Shown: one piece after another, positions 51,819 to 60,966 of the stretch | Layout of the letters: each line of letters opens with the position of its first letter | How positions within the stretch are numbered: position 1 is the stretch's first letter | Source: Bradyrhizobium elkanii USDA 76 | GTDB lineage: Bacteria; Pseudomonadota; Alphaproteobacteria; Rhizobiales; Xanthobacteraceae | Reading direction: 5' to 3' | Length of the DNA: 64,000 nt | NCBI RefSeq assembly: GCF_023278185.1 | Contig: NZ_CP066356.1 | Coordinates: 1,728,001-1,792,000, forward strand | Translations under genes and position numbers: made by a program | The notes under the pieces: model-generated | The model's database searches: none | What the model was told of the DNA's origin: nothing | The model's input: the letters and a program-made list of their open reading frames with translations, nothing else

Positions 51819-51990
51819 TGGACCAGTCACTCCTTGGGAAGAGTAACAATGTTGAACGGGACCGAGGTCTCTATGTTCCCAAAGCTGCGATTGACCGCGT
51901 GGAACGAAAGCTCGCTCGTCCCCGTTGAGCATCACCTGCAACATTTCTCATTGGCGTGAGGCGTCGTGCAGACCACTTGAGGTGTTGCAC

Positions 51991-52995
51991 ATGGCTTTCT
52001 CGCAAACACGTTCTTCCGCATTCCTGTCCGACTGTCTGGTCGCCTTCAGGCGATATCCGGCCATCGTCGCCTTTGCTGGGGCAGCTACCCTCGTGGCGGC
52101 GACGGCGATCGCGAACCGGCATCTTGCCGATAAAGCGCAGCGTGATAACCCGCCACGGGGTCGGTTCATCGACGTCGACGGGGTTCGGCTGCACTATGTG
52201 GAGCGCGGCAATGGCCGGCCGCTGGTTCTCTTCCACGGCAATGGCAGCATGATCCAGGATTTCGAGTCGAGCGGCCTGATCGATCTGGCAGCCGAGAATT
52301 ACAGGGTCATCGTCTTCGACCGACCGGGATTCGGGCATAGCCTGCGGCCGCGAAACGTGGTTTGGACGCCGGAGGCACAGGCGGACCTGTTCAGGAAGGC
52401 ATTTGATGGGCTGGGCGTTCAGCGAGCCATCGTACTCGGGCATTCGTGGGGGGCGTCGGTCGCGGTTGCGCTGGCGATAAGGCATCCTTCCTTCGTCGAA
52501 GCACTGGTGCTGGCATCGGGATACTATTTTCCGACCGCGCGAGCAGACGCAGTGGCCTCATCTCTACCCGCCACACCCGCGCTTGGCGATATCATCAGCT
52601 ACACCGTCTCACCGATCCTGGGGCGATTGATGTGGCCGGCAATGTTGCGCAAGGTGTTTGGCCCGCAACCTGTCCCCGGCAAATTCGCCGGCTTTCCGAA
52701 GGAAATGGCCGTCCGGCCATCACAGCTCCGCGCCAGTGCCGCGGAATCGACGTTGATGGTTCCCGCTGCATTTGCTTCTTCGAAGACCTACGGCGAACTC
52801 GACATGCCGACGATCATACTCGCGGGCGAGGATGATCGTTTGATCGATATCGATGAGCAATCGGCCAGGCTGCATGACGAGGTCAAGCAGAGCAAGCTGC
52901 ACCGCATTGCCGGAGCCGGACATATGATCCAGCAATCTGCCACGCGAGATCTAATGGCGGCTATCGACGAAGCCGCTGCCGAGACCCTGCACTAG
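51991..52995 (+). CDS. alpha/beta hydrolase with N-terminal membrane anchor
   Basis: 334 residues from MAFSQTRSSAFLSDCLVAFR. An N-terminal hydrophobic stretch (about 22-42) probably anchors it. The hydrolase fold has PLVLFHGNGSMIQDFESSGL, VIVFDRPGFGHS, the nucleophile elbow LGHSWGAS (Ser), an acidic residue in AGEDDRLIDIDEQ and the catalytic His in IAGAGHMIQQSATRD. All three triad members are visible. Substrate unknown; a cofactor-free peroxidase/esterase-like activity is possible. Confidence 0.85.
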   Translation: MAFSQTRSSAFLSDCLVAFRRYPAIVAFAGAATLVAATAIANRHLADKAQRDNPPRGRFIDVDGVRLHYVERGNGRPLVLFHGNGSMIQDFESSGLIDLAAENYRVIVFDRPGFGHSLRPRNVVWTPEAQADLFRKAFDGLGVQRAIVLGHSWGASVAVALAIRHPSFVEALVLASGYYFPTARADAVASSLPATPALGDIISYTVSPILGRLMWPAMLRKVFGPQPVPGKFAGFPKEMAVRPSQLRASAAESTLMVPAAFASSKTYGELDMPTIILAGEDDRLIDIDEQSARLHDEVKQSKLHRIAGAGHMIQQSATRDLMAAIDEAAAETLH

Positions 52996-53088
52996 TCCAT
53001 CGGATGCGGCGATGCGCTGGCGCGTACCGCTCGCCATGACCGCGCAGGGCTACCTGGCTGGGTCCGGGCTCCGGCAGGACAGATTTGC

Positions 53089-54267
53089 GTGGAGGATGGA
53101 GGAAACGCCTTGGTTTCGCTTTCGATGTTGCCGCAGGAGTCCCCATCGTCGCCAGGGCAGGACGCCGGCGCGTCGGAATCGGAGGCCCTGCCAACGCAGG
53201 CGGTCGACAATGTCGAGATGCCGCTGCCGTCCAGTCCGCAGACGTTCTTTCTCGGTAGCCTGTTGACACTGGCCGTCCTGGCGGCCGTGTACGTGGCAAG
53301 CTCGATCATATTGCCCGTGGTGCTCGCCTTCGTGTTGCAACTCATTCTGCAACCTGCCGTGGATCTTCTCGAGCGTATCGGCCTACCCCGTACCGTCGGC
53401 GCGCTCTTGGCGATCCTGCTGGTCGTGGGAGCGCTCGTCGGCTTTGTGGCAGCCTTGTCAGTACCCGCCGCGTCGTGGGCGGAGAAGTTGCCGGACGGCT
53501 TACCGCGCCTGGAAACTCATCTGGTCGTCCTGAAGCGCCCGATCGAAGCGCTGCAAAAGGTTGTCCAGCAGGCGGAGCACGTCGCGGACTCTCCCGGGAA
53601 AAAGGAGCCCACCGTTTCGGTTCGCCGCGATCTCGGTCTGACCGGCGTGCTCTTTGCCGGAACGCGAGCCGTGCTCGACGGCCTGTTCACGACGGTTCTG
53701 GTGCTCTATTTCCTTTTGGTCGCAGGCGACATTTTTCTGCGACGCATCGTCGAGGTGCTGCCGAATTTTGCCGACAAGAGGCAGGCCGTGGACATCTTCC
53801 AGCAGATCGAAGCGGACATATCCGCCTATCTGCTCACGATCACGGCCATGAATGGTGCGGTGGGAATAGCGACGGCGGCTGCGATGTACCTCTGCGGGCT
53901 TGGAGATCCCTTGTTGTGGGGAGCCGCTGCCTTCCTGCTCAACTACGTTCCAATTCTGGGGCCGTTGTTGGGAACCGTTATCTTCCTGCTGGCCGGAATG
54001 TTGAGTTTCGACAGCTTGTGGTGGGCCTTGCTGCCGGCGGTTCTTTACTTCTGCATCCACCTCGCCGAGGGCGAGACCCTGACTCCCATGCTGCTTGCGC
54101 GACGCTTCACCCTGAATCCCGTGCTGATCATCCTGTCGCTGGTGTTCTGGTTCTGGATGTGGGGGGTGCCCGGCGCGATCCTGGCCGTTCCAATGCTGGC
54201 CATCCTGAAGATCGTCAGCGATCGCGTCCGTCCGCTAAAGGCTTTGGGGCACGTCCTCGAAGGATAA
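53089..54267 (+). CDS. AI-2E family membrane transporter (TqsA/PerM type)
   Basis: 392 residues. Eight hydrophobic segments in the family pattern: an N-terminal pair (LLTLAVLAAVYVASSIILPVV and AFVLQLILQPAVDLLERIG), the middle GALLAILLVVGALVGFVAAL, a loop with VRRDLGLTGVLFAGT, then LFTTVLVLYFLLVAGDIFLR and the signature LNYVPILGPLLGTVIF. The C-terminal EGETLTPMLLARRFTLNPV and GVPGAILAVPMLAILKI are diagnostic. The first 40 residues are not conserved, so a GTG start near residue 9 is also possible. Confidence 0.88.
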   Translation: MEDGGNALVSLSMLPQESPSSPGQDAGASESEALPTQAVDNVEMPLPSSPQTFFLGSLLTLAVLAAVYVASSIILPVVLAFVLQLILQPAVDLLERIGLPRTVGALLAILLVVGALVGFVAALSVPAASWAEKLPDGLPRLETHLVVLKRPIEALQKVVQQAEHVADSPGKKEPTVSVRRDLGLTGVLFAGTRAVLDGLFTTVLVLYFLLVAGDIFLRRIVEVLPNFADKRQAVDIFQQIEADISAYLLTITAMNGAVGIATAAAMYLCGLGDPLLWGAAAFLLNYVPILGPLLGTVIFLLAGMLSFDSLWWALLPAVLYFCIHLAEGETLTPMLLARRFTLNPVLIILSLVFWFWMWGVPGAILAVPMLAILKIVSDRVRPLKALGHVLEG

Positions 54268-54335
54268 TCGCAGTATCGCGTCTCGGTGATGGATTGAGGA
54301 CGTGCCGCCGGCGAGGCAAGGCCAGTGCTGGCAGG

Positions 54336-55457
54336 CTACGAAAGAGGCATAGAGAAGGTGAAGCGGGTCCCAGCGGAGTTCGATGCAACGGTCAAAGCGC
54401 CCCCATGGGCCTTTGCGATCTGAGAGGCGATGTAGAGCCCCAATCCAAGCCCCTGCTTGCTCGCACGAGCTTTGCCGCGGAAGAACGGTTCGAACAACTT
54501 CTCCATCACCGTTTCCGGAATCGCCTCACCCGCATTGGCGACCCAGAGTTCAAACGATCCCTTTCGCGTCTCGGCGTGAACGACGATGGGTTTGTCGGTT
54601 GCTCCGTGCGTCACCGCGTTGCCGAGAAGGTTGGAGAGGAGCTGGCCGATGCGGATGCGATCGCAGTTCACCGGCTCGTGGATGACAAATTCGGTCTCGA
54701 TGACCCGGCCGGGTGAGGCCAGTCTCAGTTCGTCGACCACCTGGGCAAGGGCAGGTTCGAGCGGCGCTCTTGCATCGCGTTCCAGGGTAATACCGCCGCC
54801 CAGCCGACCGCGCGCGAAGTCGAGGACGTTGTCGATCATCGAGGCCATTCGCATGACCGTGGTCTGCATCATGGCGATGATCTGGTGTTCCTTTTCGCTA
54901 TGGACGGTTCGGTCGAGAATTCTCGCGCCGGCGCTAATGGAGGCGAGAGGATTGCGAAGATCGTGACCGAGCACGGCGATGAACTGTTCGCGCAACTCGG
55001 AGGTTTCGTGCTCGAGCCGCAGCAGTTCTTGCGTCGCCTTCTCCGCGCCAATCGCCAATTCTCGGGCGGCCAGAAGCTCGTGCTCGTAGCGCCGCCGATC
55101 CGTCGCCTTGATCAGGGCTAGACGGATGAGCAGCAGCCTTCCTTCCGGATCGCGGCGCTCGTTCGCGTTGGCGATCATCTGCAGCGGCGTACCGGCGGCG
55201 GTCAACACGTCGATGGCGAATTCGTCGAAGGATCCCTGCATTCGGAGCAGCGGCGCGATATGGGTTTCGTAATAGATGCGGCCCGGCATGGTCAGGAAAT
55301 CGCTGAAGCGCTTCCCGATCATCTGTGGCGCCGTAAGTCCGCTCCATTCCAGGAAGGTGAGGTTGACGTACTCGATCCGGCCGTTCGGCTGCAGGGTGAC
55401 GTAACCGCAGGGCGCGTTGTCGATCATGTCCTTGAACTGGGGATCGGAGGCGCGCAC
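54336..55457 (-). CDS. PAS sensor histidine kinase coupled to an RsbQ-like hydrolase
   Basis: 373 residues from a GTG immediately after the hydrolase stop (TAAGTG). PAS domain at about 1-115 (MIDNAPCGYVTLQPNGRIEY, TFLEWSGLTAPQMIGKRFSD, MQGSFDEFAIDVLTAAGTPL), coiled linker, HisKA box FIAVLGHDLRNPLASISAGA with the phosphorylated His in GHDLRNP, and HATPase motifs (IGQLLSNLLGNAVTHGA, ELWVANAGEAIP, GLGLGLYIASQI). Being cytoplasmic and abutting an RsbQ-type hydrolase, it may sense a product of that enzyme through its PAS domain, as RsbP does in Bacillus (inference). Confidence 0.88.
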   Translation of the reverse strand: MRASDPQFKDMIDNAPCGYVTLQPNGRIEYVNLTFLEWSGLTAPQMIGKRFSDFLTMPGRIYYETHIAPLLRMQGSFDEFAIDVLTAAGTPLQMIANANERRDPEGRLLLIRLALIKATDRRRYEHELLAARELAIGAEKATQELLRLEHETSELREQFIAVLGHDLRNPLASISAGARILDRTVHSEKEHQIIAMMQTTVMRMASMIDNVLDFARGRLGGGITLERDARAPLEPALAQVVDELRLASPGRVIETEFVIHEPVNCDRIRIGQLLSNLLGNAVTHGATDKPIVVHAETRKGSFELWVANAGEAIPETVMEKLFEPFFRGKARASKQGLGLGLYIASQIAKAHGGALTVASNSAGTRFTFSMPLS

Positions 55458-56249
55458 TTAGACAAAAGGTCGCATCGCCGCGATGACCTCTTCCGGCGCG
55501 CTCAGATTTGGGCAATGCCCGGTCGCGTCCAGGACGATCATCTGGCTGTTGGGAATATTGCGGGCGACAAACTCGCCGACCTCCGGAGGGGCGATAATAT
55601 CCTCGCTGCACTGGAGAACGAGGGTCGGAAGGAAGACCTCCGCGAGGTCTTCGCGGTTGTCGGAGGTGAAGGTCACCCGGGCGAACGCTTTGGCGATTTC
55701 GGGATCCGTGCTGCAGAAGCTATTGGTTAGCTCCTGACCCAATTCCGGTCGGTCGGGATTGCCCATGATCATCGGCGCCATCTGCATCGACCAACCCATG
55801 TGGTTCGAGTCGAGAAACCTGAGCAATTCCTCGATCTGCTGAGCGCTGAACCCACCAACGTATCCATCGTCGTCGATGTAACGGGGTGACGGGCCGATGA
55901 GTACGAGCTTGCCGAACATCCCGGGGGCTTGTCGGGCGGCCAGCACGCCGATCATGCTGCTGACGGAATGTCCTACGAAGACGGAATCCTTCAATCCGAG
56001 CTCCGTGCCGATTTCGACCACGTCTTTGGCGTAGCCGGACAGGGTCGAATATTTGGCGCTGTCGTAGGCCGAGAGGTCGGAGCCGCCGGCGCCGACGTGG
56101 TCGAACACAACGGTCATGAAATCCTTTTCGAACGCGGGAGCCACAAAGCGCCACATGTTCTGGTCGCACCCGAAGCCGTGTGCGAAGATCATCGTCCGGT
56201 GGCCGGCGCCGCGAACGCGAACGTTATTTCGTTTGATTGTGCCTGCCAT
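55458..56249 (-). CDS. RsbQ-like alpha/beta hydrolase
   Basis: 263 residues. Family motifs: FAHGFGCDQNMWRFVAPAFE, VVFDHVGAGGSDLSAYD, the nucleophile elbow FVGHSVSSMIGVLAA (Ser), EDIIAPPEVGEFVA (Asp region) and the catalytic His in DATGHCPNLSAPEEV. This GHSVSSMI type is shared by RsbQ and plant KAI2/D14 receptors. In Bacillus RsbQ activates the PAS phosphatase RsbP. Here the partner gene encodes a PAS histidine kinase. Confidence 0.9.
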   Translation of the reverse strand: MAGTIKRNNVRVRGAGHRTMIFAHGFGCDQNMWRFVAPAFEKDFMTVVFDHVGAGGSDLSAYDSAKYSTLSGYAKDVVEIGTELGLKDSVFVGHSVSSMIGVLAARQAPGMFGKLVLIGPSPRYIDDDGYVGGFSAQQIEELLRFLDSNHMGWSMQMAPMIMGNPDRPELGQELTNSFCSTDPEIAKAFARVTFTSDNREDLAEVFLPTLVLQCSEDIIAPPEVGEFVARNIPNSQMIVLDATGHCPNLSAPEEVIAAMRPFV

Positions 56250-56363
56250 CAGGACTCCCTGAATCGCCCTTTATCGTGCAGTTCCTCTAACGTCGCCGGG
56301 CCGCGGTCCGGTTTGCGAGGCCTGAATGCAGTGGAGATGCCCGGTCCAGCGAGCCGATCCGGA

Positions 56364-56762
56364 TCAGCCGGCGCGCTCGAGCATCTCGACTTTCGCTTGC
56401 TTGATTTCTTCATCCGACGCCTCCTCGATGCCCGCAATGCGGTTGCTTGCGGCCTTGGTCGCCAGGATCAATTCGTCGAGTTTCAACTGCAAGGCCAGCG
56501 TGTCGCGGTTCTGCGTTGACTGGATCAGAAAGACCATCAGGAACGTCACGATTGTCGTGCCCGTGTTGATGACGAGCTGCCAGGTATCGCTGAAGCCGAA
56601 TAAGGGACCTGTGATCGCCCACACGAGTACGACGGCAACTGCCAGCAGAAAGGTCGTCGGTCGGCCGGAAATGCGCGAGGTCGCAACTGCCAGCCGGGCG
56701 AACCAATTGCCGCTTGGTTGAGCATTCGCGGACGTAGAGCCTATGGGCAGATTTGCGCGCAT
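56364..56762 (-). CDS. low-affinity iron permease family protein
   Basis: 132 residues from MRANLPIGSTSANAQPSGNW. Two hydrophobic helices (about 33-52, PTTFLLAVAVVLVWAITGPL, and 65-82, NTGTTIVTFLMVFLIQ) and the conserved FLIQSTQNRDTLALQLKLDE that defines the family, followed by ELILATKAASNRIAGIEE. The iron role is a family label; in bacteria the function is not established. A longer in-frame start (56810) is not favoured. Confidence 0.82.
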   Translation of the reverse strand: MRANLPIGSTSANAQPSGNWFARLAVATSRISGRPTTFLLAVAVVLVWAITGPLFGFSDTWQLVINTGTTIVTFLMVFLIQSTQNRDTLALQLKLDELILATKAASNRIAGIEEASDEEIKQAKVEMLERAG

Positions 56763-56848
56763 TGAATGATTTCCTTGGCGAAGCGGAAGCCACACCGCAG
56801 ATGTCCGCAAGTCAGCTATTGGCGATCGACGGACCGCAAGGAGCGCCG

Positions 56849-57217
56849 TCAGCTGATGGAAGGAGGCCGTCTTTCTTTTCCCATTTGTCTGACCGCTTCG
56901 ACGATGCGGTCGGGTTGGTAGGGCTTGTGCAAGGTGAGACTGCCAAGCACCGGACGGGCCTCGACGGGCGAGAAGCCGGTCGCGTAGATCACCTGCAGCT
57001 GGGGATCATGCTCCCGACAACGTTCGGCGATCTGCCACCCGTCAACTCCGCCGGGCAGCCTGATGTCGGTGACCAGAACGTCCGCGATCTGCCTCTTGCA
57101 CAATGCCAGCGCTTGCTCACCATTGGAGGCGTGAAAGACCTCGTAGCCTTCCTCGCGCAGAGCGTCGACCACCAATTCGCGGACAAGTGGATCGTCCTCG
57201 ACCATAAGTATTCGCAC
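56849..57217 (-). CDS. single-domain response regulator
   Basis: 122 residues from a GTG with GAGGAG upstream (MRILMVEDDPLVRELVVDAL). Receiver features: ADVLVTDIRLPGGVDGWQIA (phospho-acceptor Asp), LQVIYATGFSPVEARPV and LHKPYQPDRIVE (Lys). Paralogue of 38410-38805. No output domain. Two genes away is the PAS kinase at 54336, a possible partner. Confidence 0.87.
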   Translation of the reverse strand: MRILMVEDDPLVRELVVDALREEGYEVFHASNGEQALALCKRQIADVLVTDIRLPGGVDGWQIAERCREHDPQLQVIYATGFSPVEARPVLGSLTLHKPYQPDRIVEAVRQMGKERRPPSIS

Positions 57218-57327
57218 TGGTGGCTCCTCAATACTCTTGACAACCGTTGCGAGTCTGGAACGGCCCAGCCTTGATAGGGTTCCGCGGCGACGCTGCCAAC
57301 GTCGCAGCATTCTCGGAGTTCTGAGAC

Positions 57328-57699
57328 TCAGGCCATCCTGTGAAATGCCGGTGGCAACGTCTTTCGAACCAGTTCACTCAGATCCAGCGCCTCGCCGCTG
57401 TCCGCAATGTCGGAGAATAGAACCTCGACGAAGGGATGCTGTCGGTTGAATGCCGCGCCTCTCCGGTATTTCGCGCTCACGATCCGCTGAAGTGCGGGAA
57501 GGTTCAGTCTGCCAAGCGCATTGTATTGATCGCGAAACAGGCTTTGTCGCCCTCCACGATGCTCGATGGAGTCCGCCCAGACGTCCATCACCTTCCGCCC
57601 AATAAACGCTTCTACGCCATCATTTCCATCCTGAGCAAGAAGCCTTAGTCCATCCATGACGTGTGGTCCGTCATCGACCCGAAACTGTGTAAGCGACAT
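57328..57699 (-). CDS. hypothetical protein
   Basis: 123 residues from MSLTQFRVDDGPHVMDGLRL with AGGAGG eight bases upstream. The middle (EAFIGRKVMDVWADSIEHRG, RQSLFRDQYNALGRLNLPAL) is a helical protein with a conserved QRIVSAKYRRGAA stretch and FVEVLFSDIADSGE. No known domain recognised. It follows the paralogous gene at 57727 by about 27 bases. Confidence 0.6.
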   Translation of the reverse strand: MSLTQFRVDDGPHVMDGLRLLAQDGNDGVEAFIGRKVMDVWADSIEHRGGRQSLFRDQYNALGRLNLPALQRIVSAKYRRGAAFNRQHPFVEVLFSDIADSGEALDLSELVRKTLPPAFHRMA

Positions 57700-57726
57700 G
57701 GGAGTCCTCCTGTTATCAGCGTCCAT

Positions 57727-58128
57727 CTACATCGGCGGGCAGTCGTGGACTGCTCCTCCCTCGTTGTCCCATCGCGACAGCGCCAGGGCACTTGATCTTG
57801 CATCGGCAGGCGAGTCTTCTGTCACCGGTAATTTGCCACGACCGGCATCATCCTTGTGGTTGTGAAGAAACCGGGCGATTTGGCTGCGGAGCGCCGATGT
57901 CGCCAGTAACTTGCCGACCGACCCCGCAGTGTCGAAGATTTGCCGTTGCAGCGTCGTCGGCAGGGCGTTCCATCGTATGATGATGGCCGCGCCCAGACAC
58001 CGCAAAACACGTTCTTCTTGGGCCGCAAGGGCTGCACCGTACGAACGGTTCTCATCCGGATCGGGCGGGTGCTTGGTCAGTTCGCCGTGCTTGGCTTCTC
58101 TCGCCCGAGATTGCTGAGATCTAAACAT
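57727..58128 (-). CDS. hypothetical protein, paralogue of the 42.1 kb gene
   Basis: 133 residues from MFRSQQSRAREAKHGELTKH; AAAGGGG precedes the ATG. Shares RVLRCLGAAIIIRWNALPTT, IFDTAGSVGKLL and QIARFLHNHKDDAG with the 42100-42504 protein. The C-terminal 30 residues (SRWDNEGGAVHDCPPM) differ. Function unknown. Confidence 0.65.
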   Translation of the reverse strand: MFRSQQSRAREAKHGELTKHPPDPDENRSYGAALAAQEERVLRCLGAAIIIRWNALPTTLQRQIFDTAGSVGKLLATSALRSQIARFLHNHKDDAGRGKLPVTEDSPADARSSALALSRWDNEGGAVHDCPPM

Positions 58129-58542
58129 GCCGGGCCCCTTTCGTTGAAAGTCGCGGCCCTTTCCGAACAACCCCGATGGGGTGATCAGACACAACTAGAT
58201 ATGGGGATCAAGGGTCCGGACAACGAGCCCAGGGTGCAAATAAACTTGCACGATAGTTGGCATCGTTTGGCGTCCAGTTGCGTCGTGCAAAGAGCATTGC
58301 CGGGACAGCGGACTGCGGTGATCCCGCCAAACTCCCGGTCGTGAGCAATATTGACCAGCGGGCAGCGCTGCCGGGTCCATACTGCTGCGATCACCGTGGA
58401 CACCGATCGGTGAGAGTTCGATAGTGCCGCTGCCCTTATTCCGCAGGGGGCGAGCGTGCTCGGGTCACAAGCCAGGGCCCCTAACGCCTCGCGCGACGTG
58501 GCGACCAGTGCTGGCTTTGGAGTGCAAAGTGAGGACGATGAA
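58129..58542. other. 414-base gap without a recognisable gene
   Basis: Between the paralogous hypothetical gene and the small LPxG gene. One long minus-strand frame (to 58562) has poor family character and is not called. No tRNA or strong terminator seen. Confidence 0.4.
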
Positions 58543-58746
58543 ATGACAACGCTGCCGCGCAACGATCTGGATCGTCACGATTGGGCTACCCGGGCATCCG
58601 AGGCTCTGGCGCAAGCAAAGCAGTTGCCGGCCGGAGCGATGCGATTCGAAGCCATCAGAAAAGCGGAGCAACTTGGCTTTGCCGCTGAGATGAGGAAATG
58701 GCTGATACCGAAGAAGCCCAACGGCGCCCCGAAAGTGACTGGCTGA
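58543..58746 (+). CDS. small conserved hypothetical protein with LPAGxxR motif
   Basis: 67 residues from an ATG with GAGGA seven bases upstream: MTTLPRNDLDRHDWATRASE, LAQAKQLPAGAMRFEAIRKA, then EQLGFAAEMRKWL. It has the same plan as the protein at 14124-14324 (LPxG, R..(A)..KA, W-L). Helical and cytoplasmic; function unknown. Confidence 0.65.
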   Translation: MTTLPRNDLDRHDWATRASEALAQAKQLPAGAMRFEAIRKAEQLGFAAEMRKWLIPKKPNGAPKVTG

Positions 58747-58835
58747 CGGCGATCTCGGTTTCGAAGCGGTGAAGTGCTGATTTGGGCGAGAAGCCCCGGC
58801 CCAGAGAGCAAGACCAGAAGGGCTCTCCTAAAGGA

Positions 58836-58869
58836 ACGGCCCCAGGGCGTGGGGGCGCGCTGGGGCCGT
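58836..58869. repeat. inverted repeat ACGGCCCCAG / CTGGGGCCGT
   Basis: Arms at 58836-58845 and 58860-58869 match over 10 bases around a G-rich loop, between the small gene and the transglutaminase-like gene. Its core is shared with the repeat at 38239-38277. A terminator role is possible but no T tract follows. Confidence 0.55.
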
Positions 58870-58964
58870 CATTTCATCGGATGCGTGGGGGGCACTTGCA
58901 TCCGGTCGCCCGTTACCAAGCAACGCCGCGGACATTCGTTCCAGGAAATCCGCAAGTCGCGTTG

Positions 58965-59774
58965 CTAGGAAGTGATCTCGTCGGTCCACACCTTAAAGCT
59001 CACCAGGGTGTTGGGCCCGAACGTCTGCGTAATCGGGACGTCAGCAGCGTCACGTCCCTGGGCAATCAGGATGCGTCCAATCCGTGGCACGTTGTTGCGC
59101 GGATCGAACGTGTACCAACGTCCGCCAATGTAGGCCTCGAACCATCCGGCGAAGTCTCCTGGGGCATAGGGGGGCGGCATGGCGATGTCGCCCAAATAGC
59201 CGGTGCAGTACCTTGCCGGAATGTTCATGCAGCGGCAGAACGTAATGGCCAGATGCGCAAAGTCGCGACAAACGCCCTTGCCCTCGTGGTACACTTCCCG
59301 AGAGGTCTTGGTGGCGCGCGCGTGCTCGTAGCCGAATTGAATGTGATTGTGGACGAAATCGCAGATCGCCTGAACGCGCGCCCATCCGGGCGGCTGCTTC
59401 TCGAAGAGTTTCCACGCGGTGTCGGATAGCTGGTCGGTTTCGCAATAGCGACTGCCGAGAAGATACACGATCGTCTCTGCCGGCAAGTCCTCGACCGCGT
59501 GTTGGGAAGCCGAGGCCACGGTGGCGTCCGGCAAGCCCGTGTCGCGAATGATGCCATCAGCCGCCAGCCGCAGTCGACCGGCTGGAGCAACGATACGGCT
59601 GCACCAGTTACCGAAGCTATCGCGGTATGGGTTGATCGCCACCGGAGGATCAGTGGTCAGATAGTCAGGCACGATAACGTCGGAAGCCCGGGTAAAATGA
59701 ACGCCCAGGACCATGATCATGGGTGTGGGCTGCGGAAACTCGTAGATCATCTCATAGCCGACCCGGATCTTCAC
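58965..59774 (-). CDS. transglutaminase-like protein with altered catalytic histidine
   Basis: 269 residues. Bacterial transglutaminase-like N domain (about 1-110) and a core with the catalytic-cysteine motif GKGVCRDFAHLAITFCRCMN and an aspartate in WYTFDPRNN. The usual (T/S)HAW motif reads DFAGWFEAYIGGRW, so the catalytic histidine position is not histidine. It either belongs to a group with a different mechanism or has a non-catalytic role. It is transcribed downstream of a second transglutaminase gene whose triad is intact. Confidence 0.85.
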   Translation of the reverse strand: MKIRVGYEMIYEFPQPTPMIMVLGVHFTRASDVIVPDYLTTDPPVAINPYRDSFGNWCSRIVAPAGRLRLAADGIIRDTGLPDATVASASQHAVEDLPAETIVYLLGSRYCETDQLSDTAWKLFEKQPPGWARVQAICDFVHNHIQFGYEHARATKTSREVYHEGKGVCRDFAHLAITFCRCMNIPARYCTGYLGDIAMPPPYAPGDFAGWFEAYIGGRWYTFDPRNNVPRIGRILIAQGRDAADVPITQTFGPNTLVSFKVWTDEITS

Positions 59775-59909
59775 TCGGCGTCCTCCAAAGTCGAGAAGGC
59801 TGCTCGACTGCTTCGATCTTGTGTGTGCTCACCCTACACTCGCGACACAGCGCGGCGCGAACCCCAACGCCCTGGTGGTACTTGTGTTCCAGCCACTTCA
59901 TCACAGCAG

Positions 59910-60794
59910 CTACAATAGAGCCGACGCCGTTTTGACGTTGACCTCCACATTCATCCCAAGCTCGTCCTCGCGACTTCCCCAATAGGTGCCGAACAGGGGA
60001 ATGGCCTGGCTCGGGATTCTGGCCACCGCGACGCGAATTAAGTCCCGGTTTCCGACGATGCCGTTGGTCGGATCGAACTCGACCCAGCCCGAACCGGGGA
60101 CGTAAATCTGGCACCAGGCATGAGTGGCTCCCCCACCCAGCCAGGTAGGTCCATCGCGATCCGGTACGTAGATGTAGCCCGTGATAAAGCGCGCGGCGAA
60201 GCCCAGACTGCGTGCGGCTTCAATCATCAAAACGGCAAAGTCCCTGCAGGTGCCTTTCCTCAGTTCAAGTGTGGTGGAGGGAATTTGAGTTCCTGGCGCC
60301 GTGCGGCGGTCATATGCGAAGCCATCCGAGATTGCTTCATTGAGGGTCATCAGGAGCTGGCCCGTCGGACGTTTCGTCCCCCGCGTGAGAAAGGTGTCCA
60401 GCCACCGGCCAACATGATCTTCCGGGTCGGAGAACCATCTCTGAACATAAGGTGCCAGGTCAGGCGCCTCTTCGTCATGATACGTGAATGGATGGTCCTT
60501 CGCGTAGTCCTCAATCCTAAAGTCCGGGGCGTTCTCCGGAGTGTGGTCAACCTTGATTTCACAGTCGAATCGCAAGTAATCGCTCGCGCGGTCAAATTCG
60601 ATGTGCGCGACGCAATTCCCAAAGACATCATGAAGCCATCTCACCTCTGAGGGCTTCGGCGTCACATCGAGCGAGAAGTCAATCAGTCGTTGATCGAAGC
60701 TGTCCCGCGGACGTGCCATTAGCTGATGCCGGCCGAGCCTTACCTCGCGCTCGTACTGGTACGTTGTACTATGCCGGACGATGAAGATCGCCAT
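59910..60794 (-). CDS. transglutaminase-like protein with intact Cys-His-Asp motifs
   Basis: 294 residues. N-terminal domain (TTYQYEREVRLGRHQLMARP), core with LRKGTCRDFAVLMIEAARSL (Cys), GGGATHAWCQIYVPGSGWVE (His) and EFDPTNGIVGN (Asp). All three catalytic positions are present. Probably a cytoplasmic peptidase or amidase; the name transglutaminase is a fold label. A 135-base gap separates it from the variant gene downstream, so the pair may act together. Confidence 0.88.
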   Translation of the reverse strand: MAIFIVRHSTTYQYEREVRLGRHQLMARPRDSFDQRLIDFSLDVTPKPSEVRWLHDVFGNCVAHIEFDRASDYLRFDCEIKVDHTPENAPDFRIEDYAKDHPFTYHDEEAPDLAPYVQRWFSDPEDHVGRWLDTFLTRGTKRPTGQLLMTLNEAISDGFAYDRRTAPGTQIPSTTLELRKGTCRDFAVLMIEAARSLGFAARFITGYIYVPDRDGPTWLGGGATHAWCQIYVPGSGWVEFDPTNGIVGNRDLIRVAVARIPSQAIPLFGTYWGSREDELGMNVEVNVKTASALL

Positions 60795-60966
60795 GATGTC
60801 GCCGGTCGACGAGGGTTAAGGGCTCACGATTCGCTCGGTTGATGGCGACGATCGCATTCCGACGGGAAATGTATCTGAATTTGCCGACAACTGACGAGAT
60901 CTTCGGAAGGGCGTGGCGCAAGTGATGCCAGGGCAGGTTCGCATGTCTGGTTGACCCATACAACAA

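Noticed and set aside
58185..58562. 125-residue minus-strand ORF
   Set aside because: No ribosome site or motif, overlaps the start region of the plus-strand LPxG gene.
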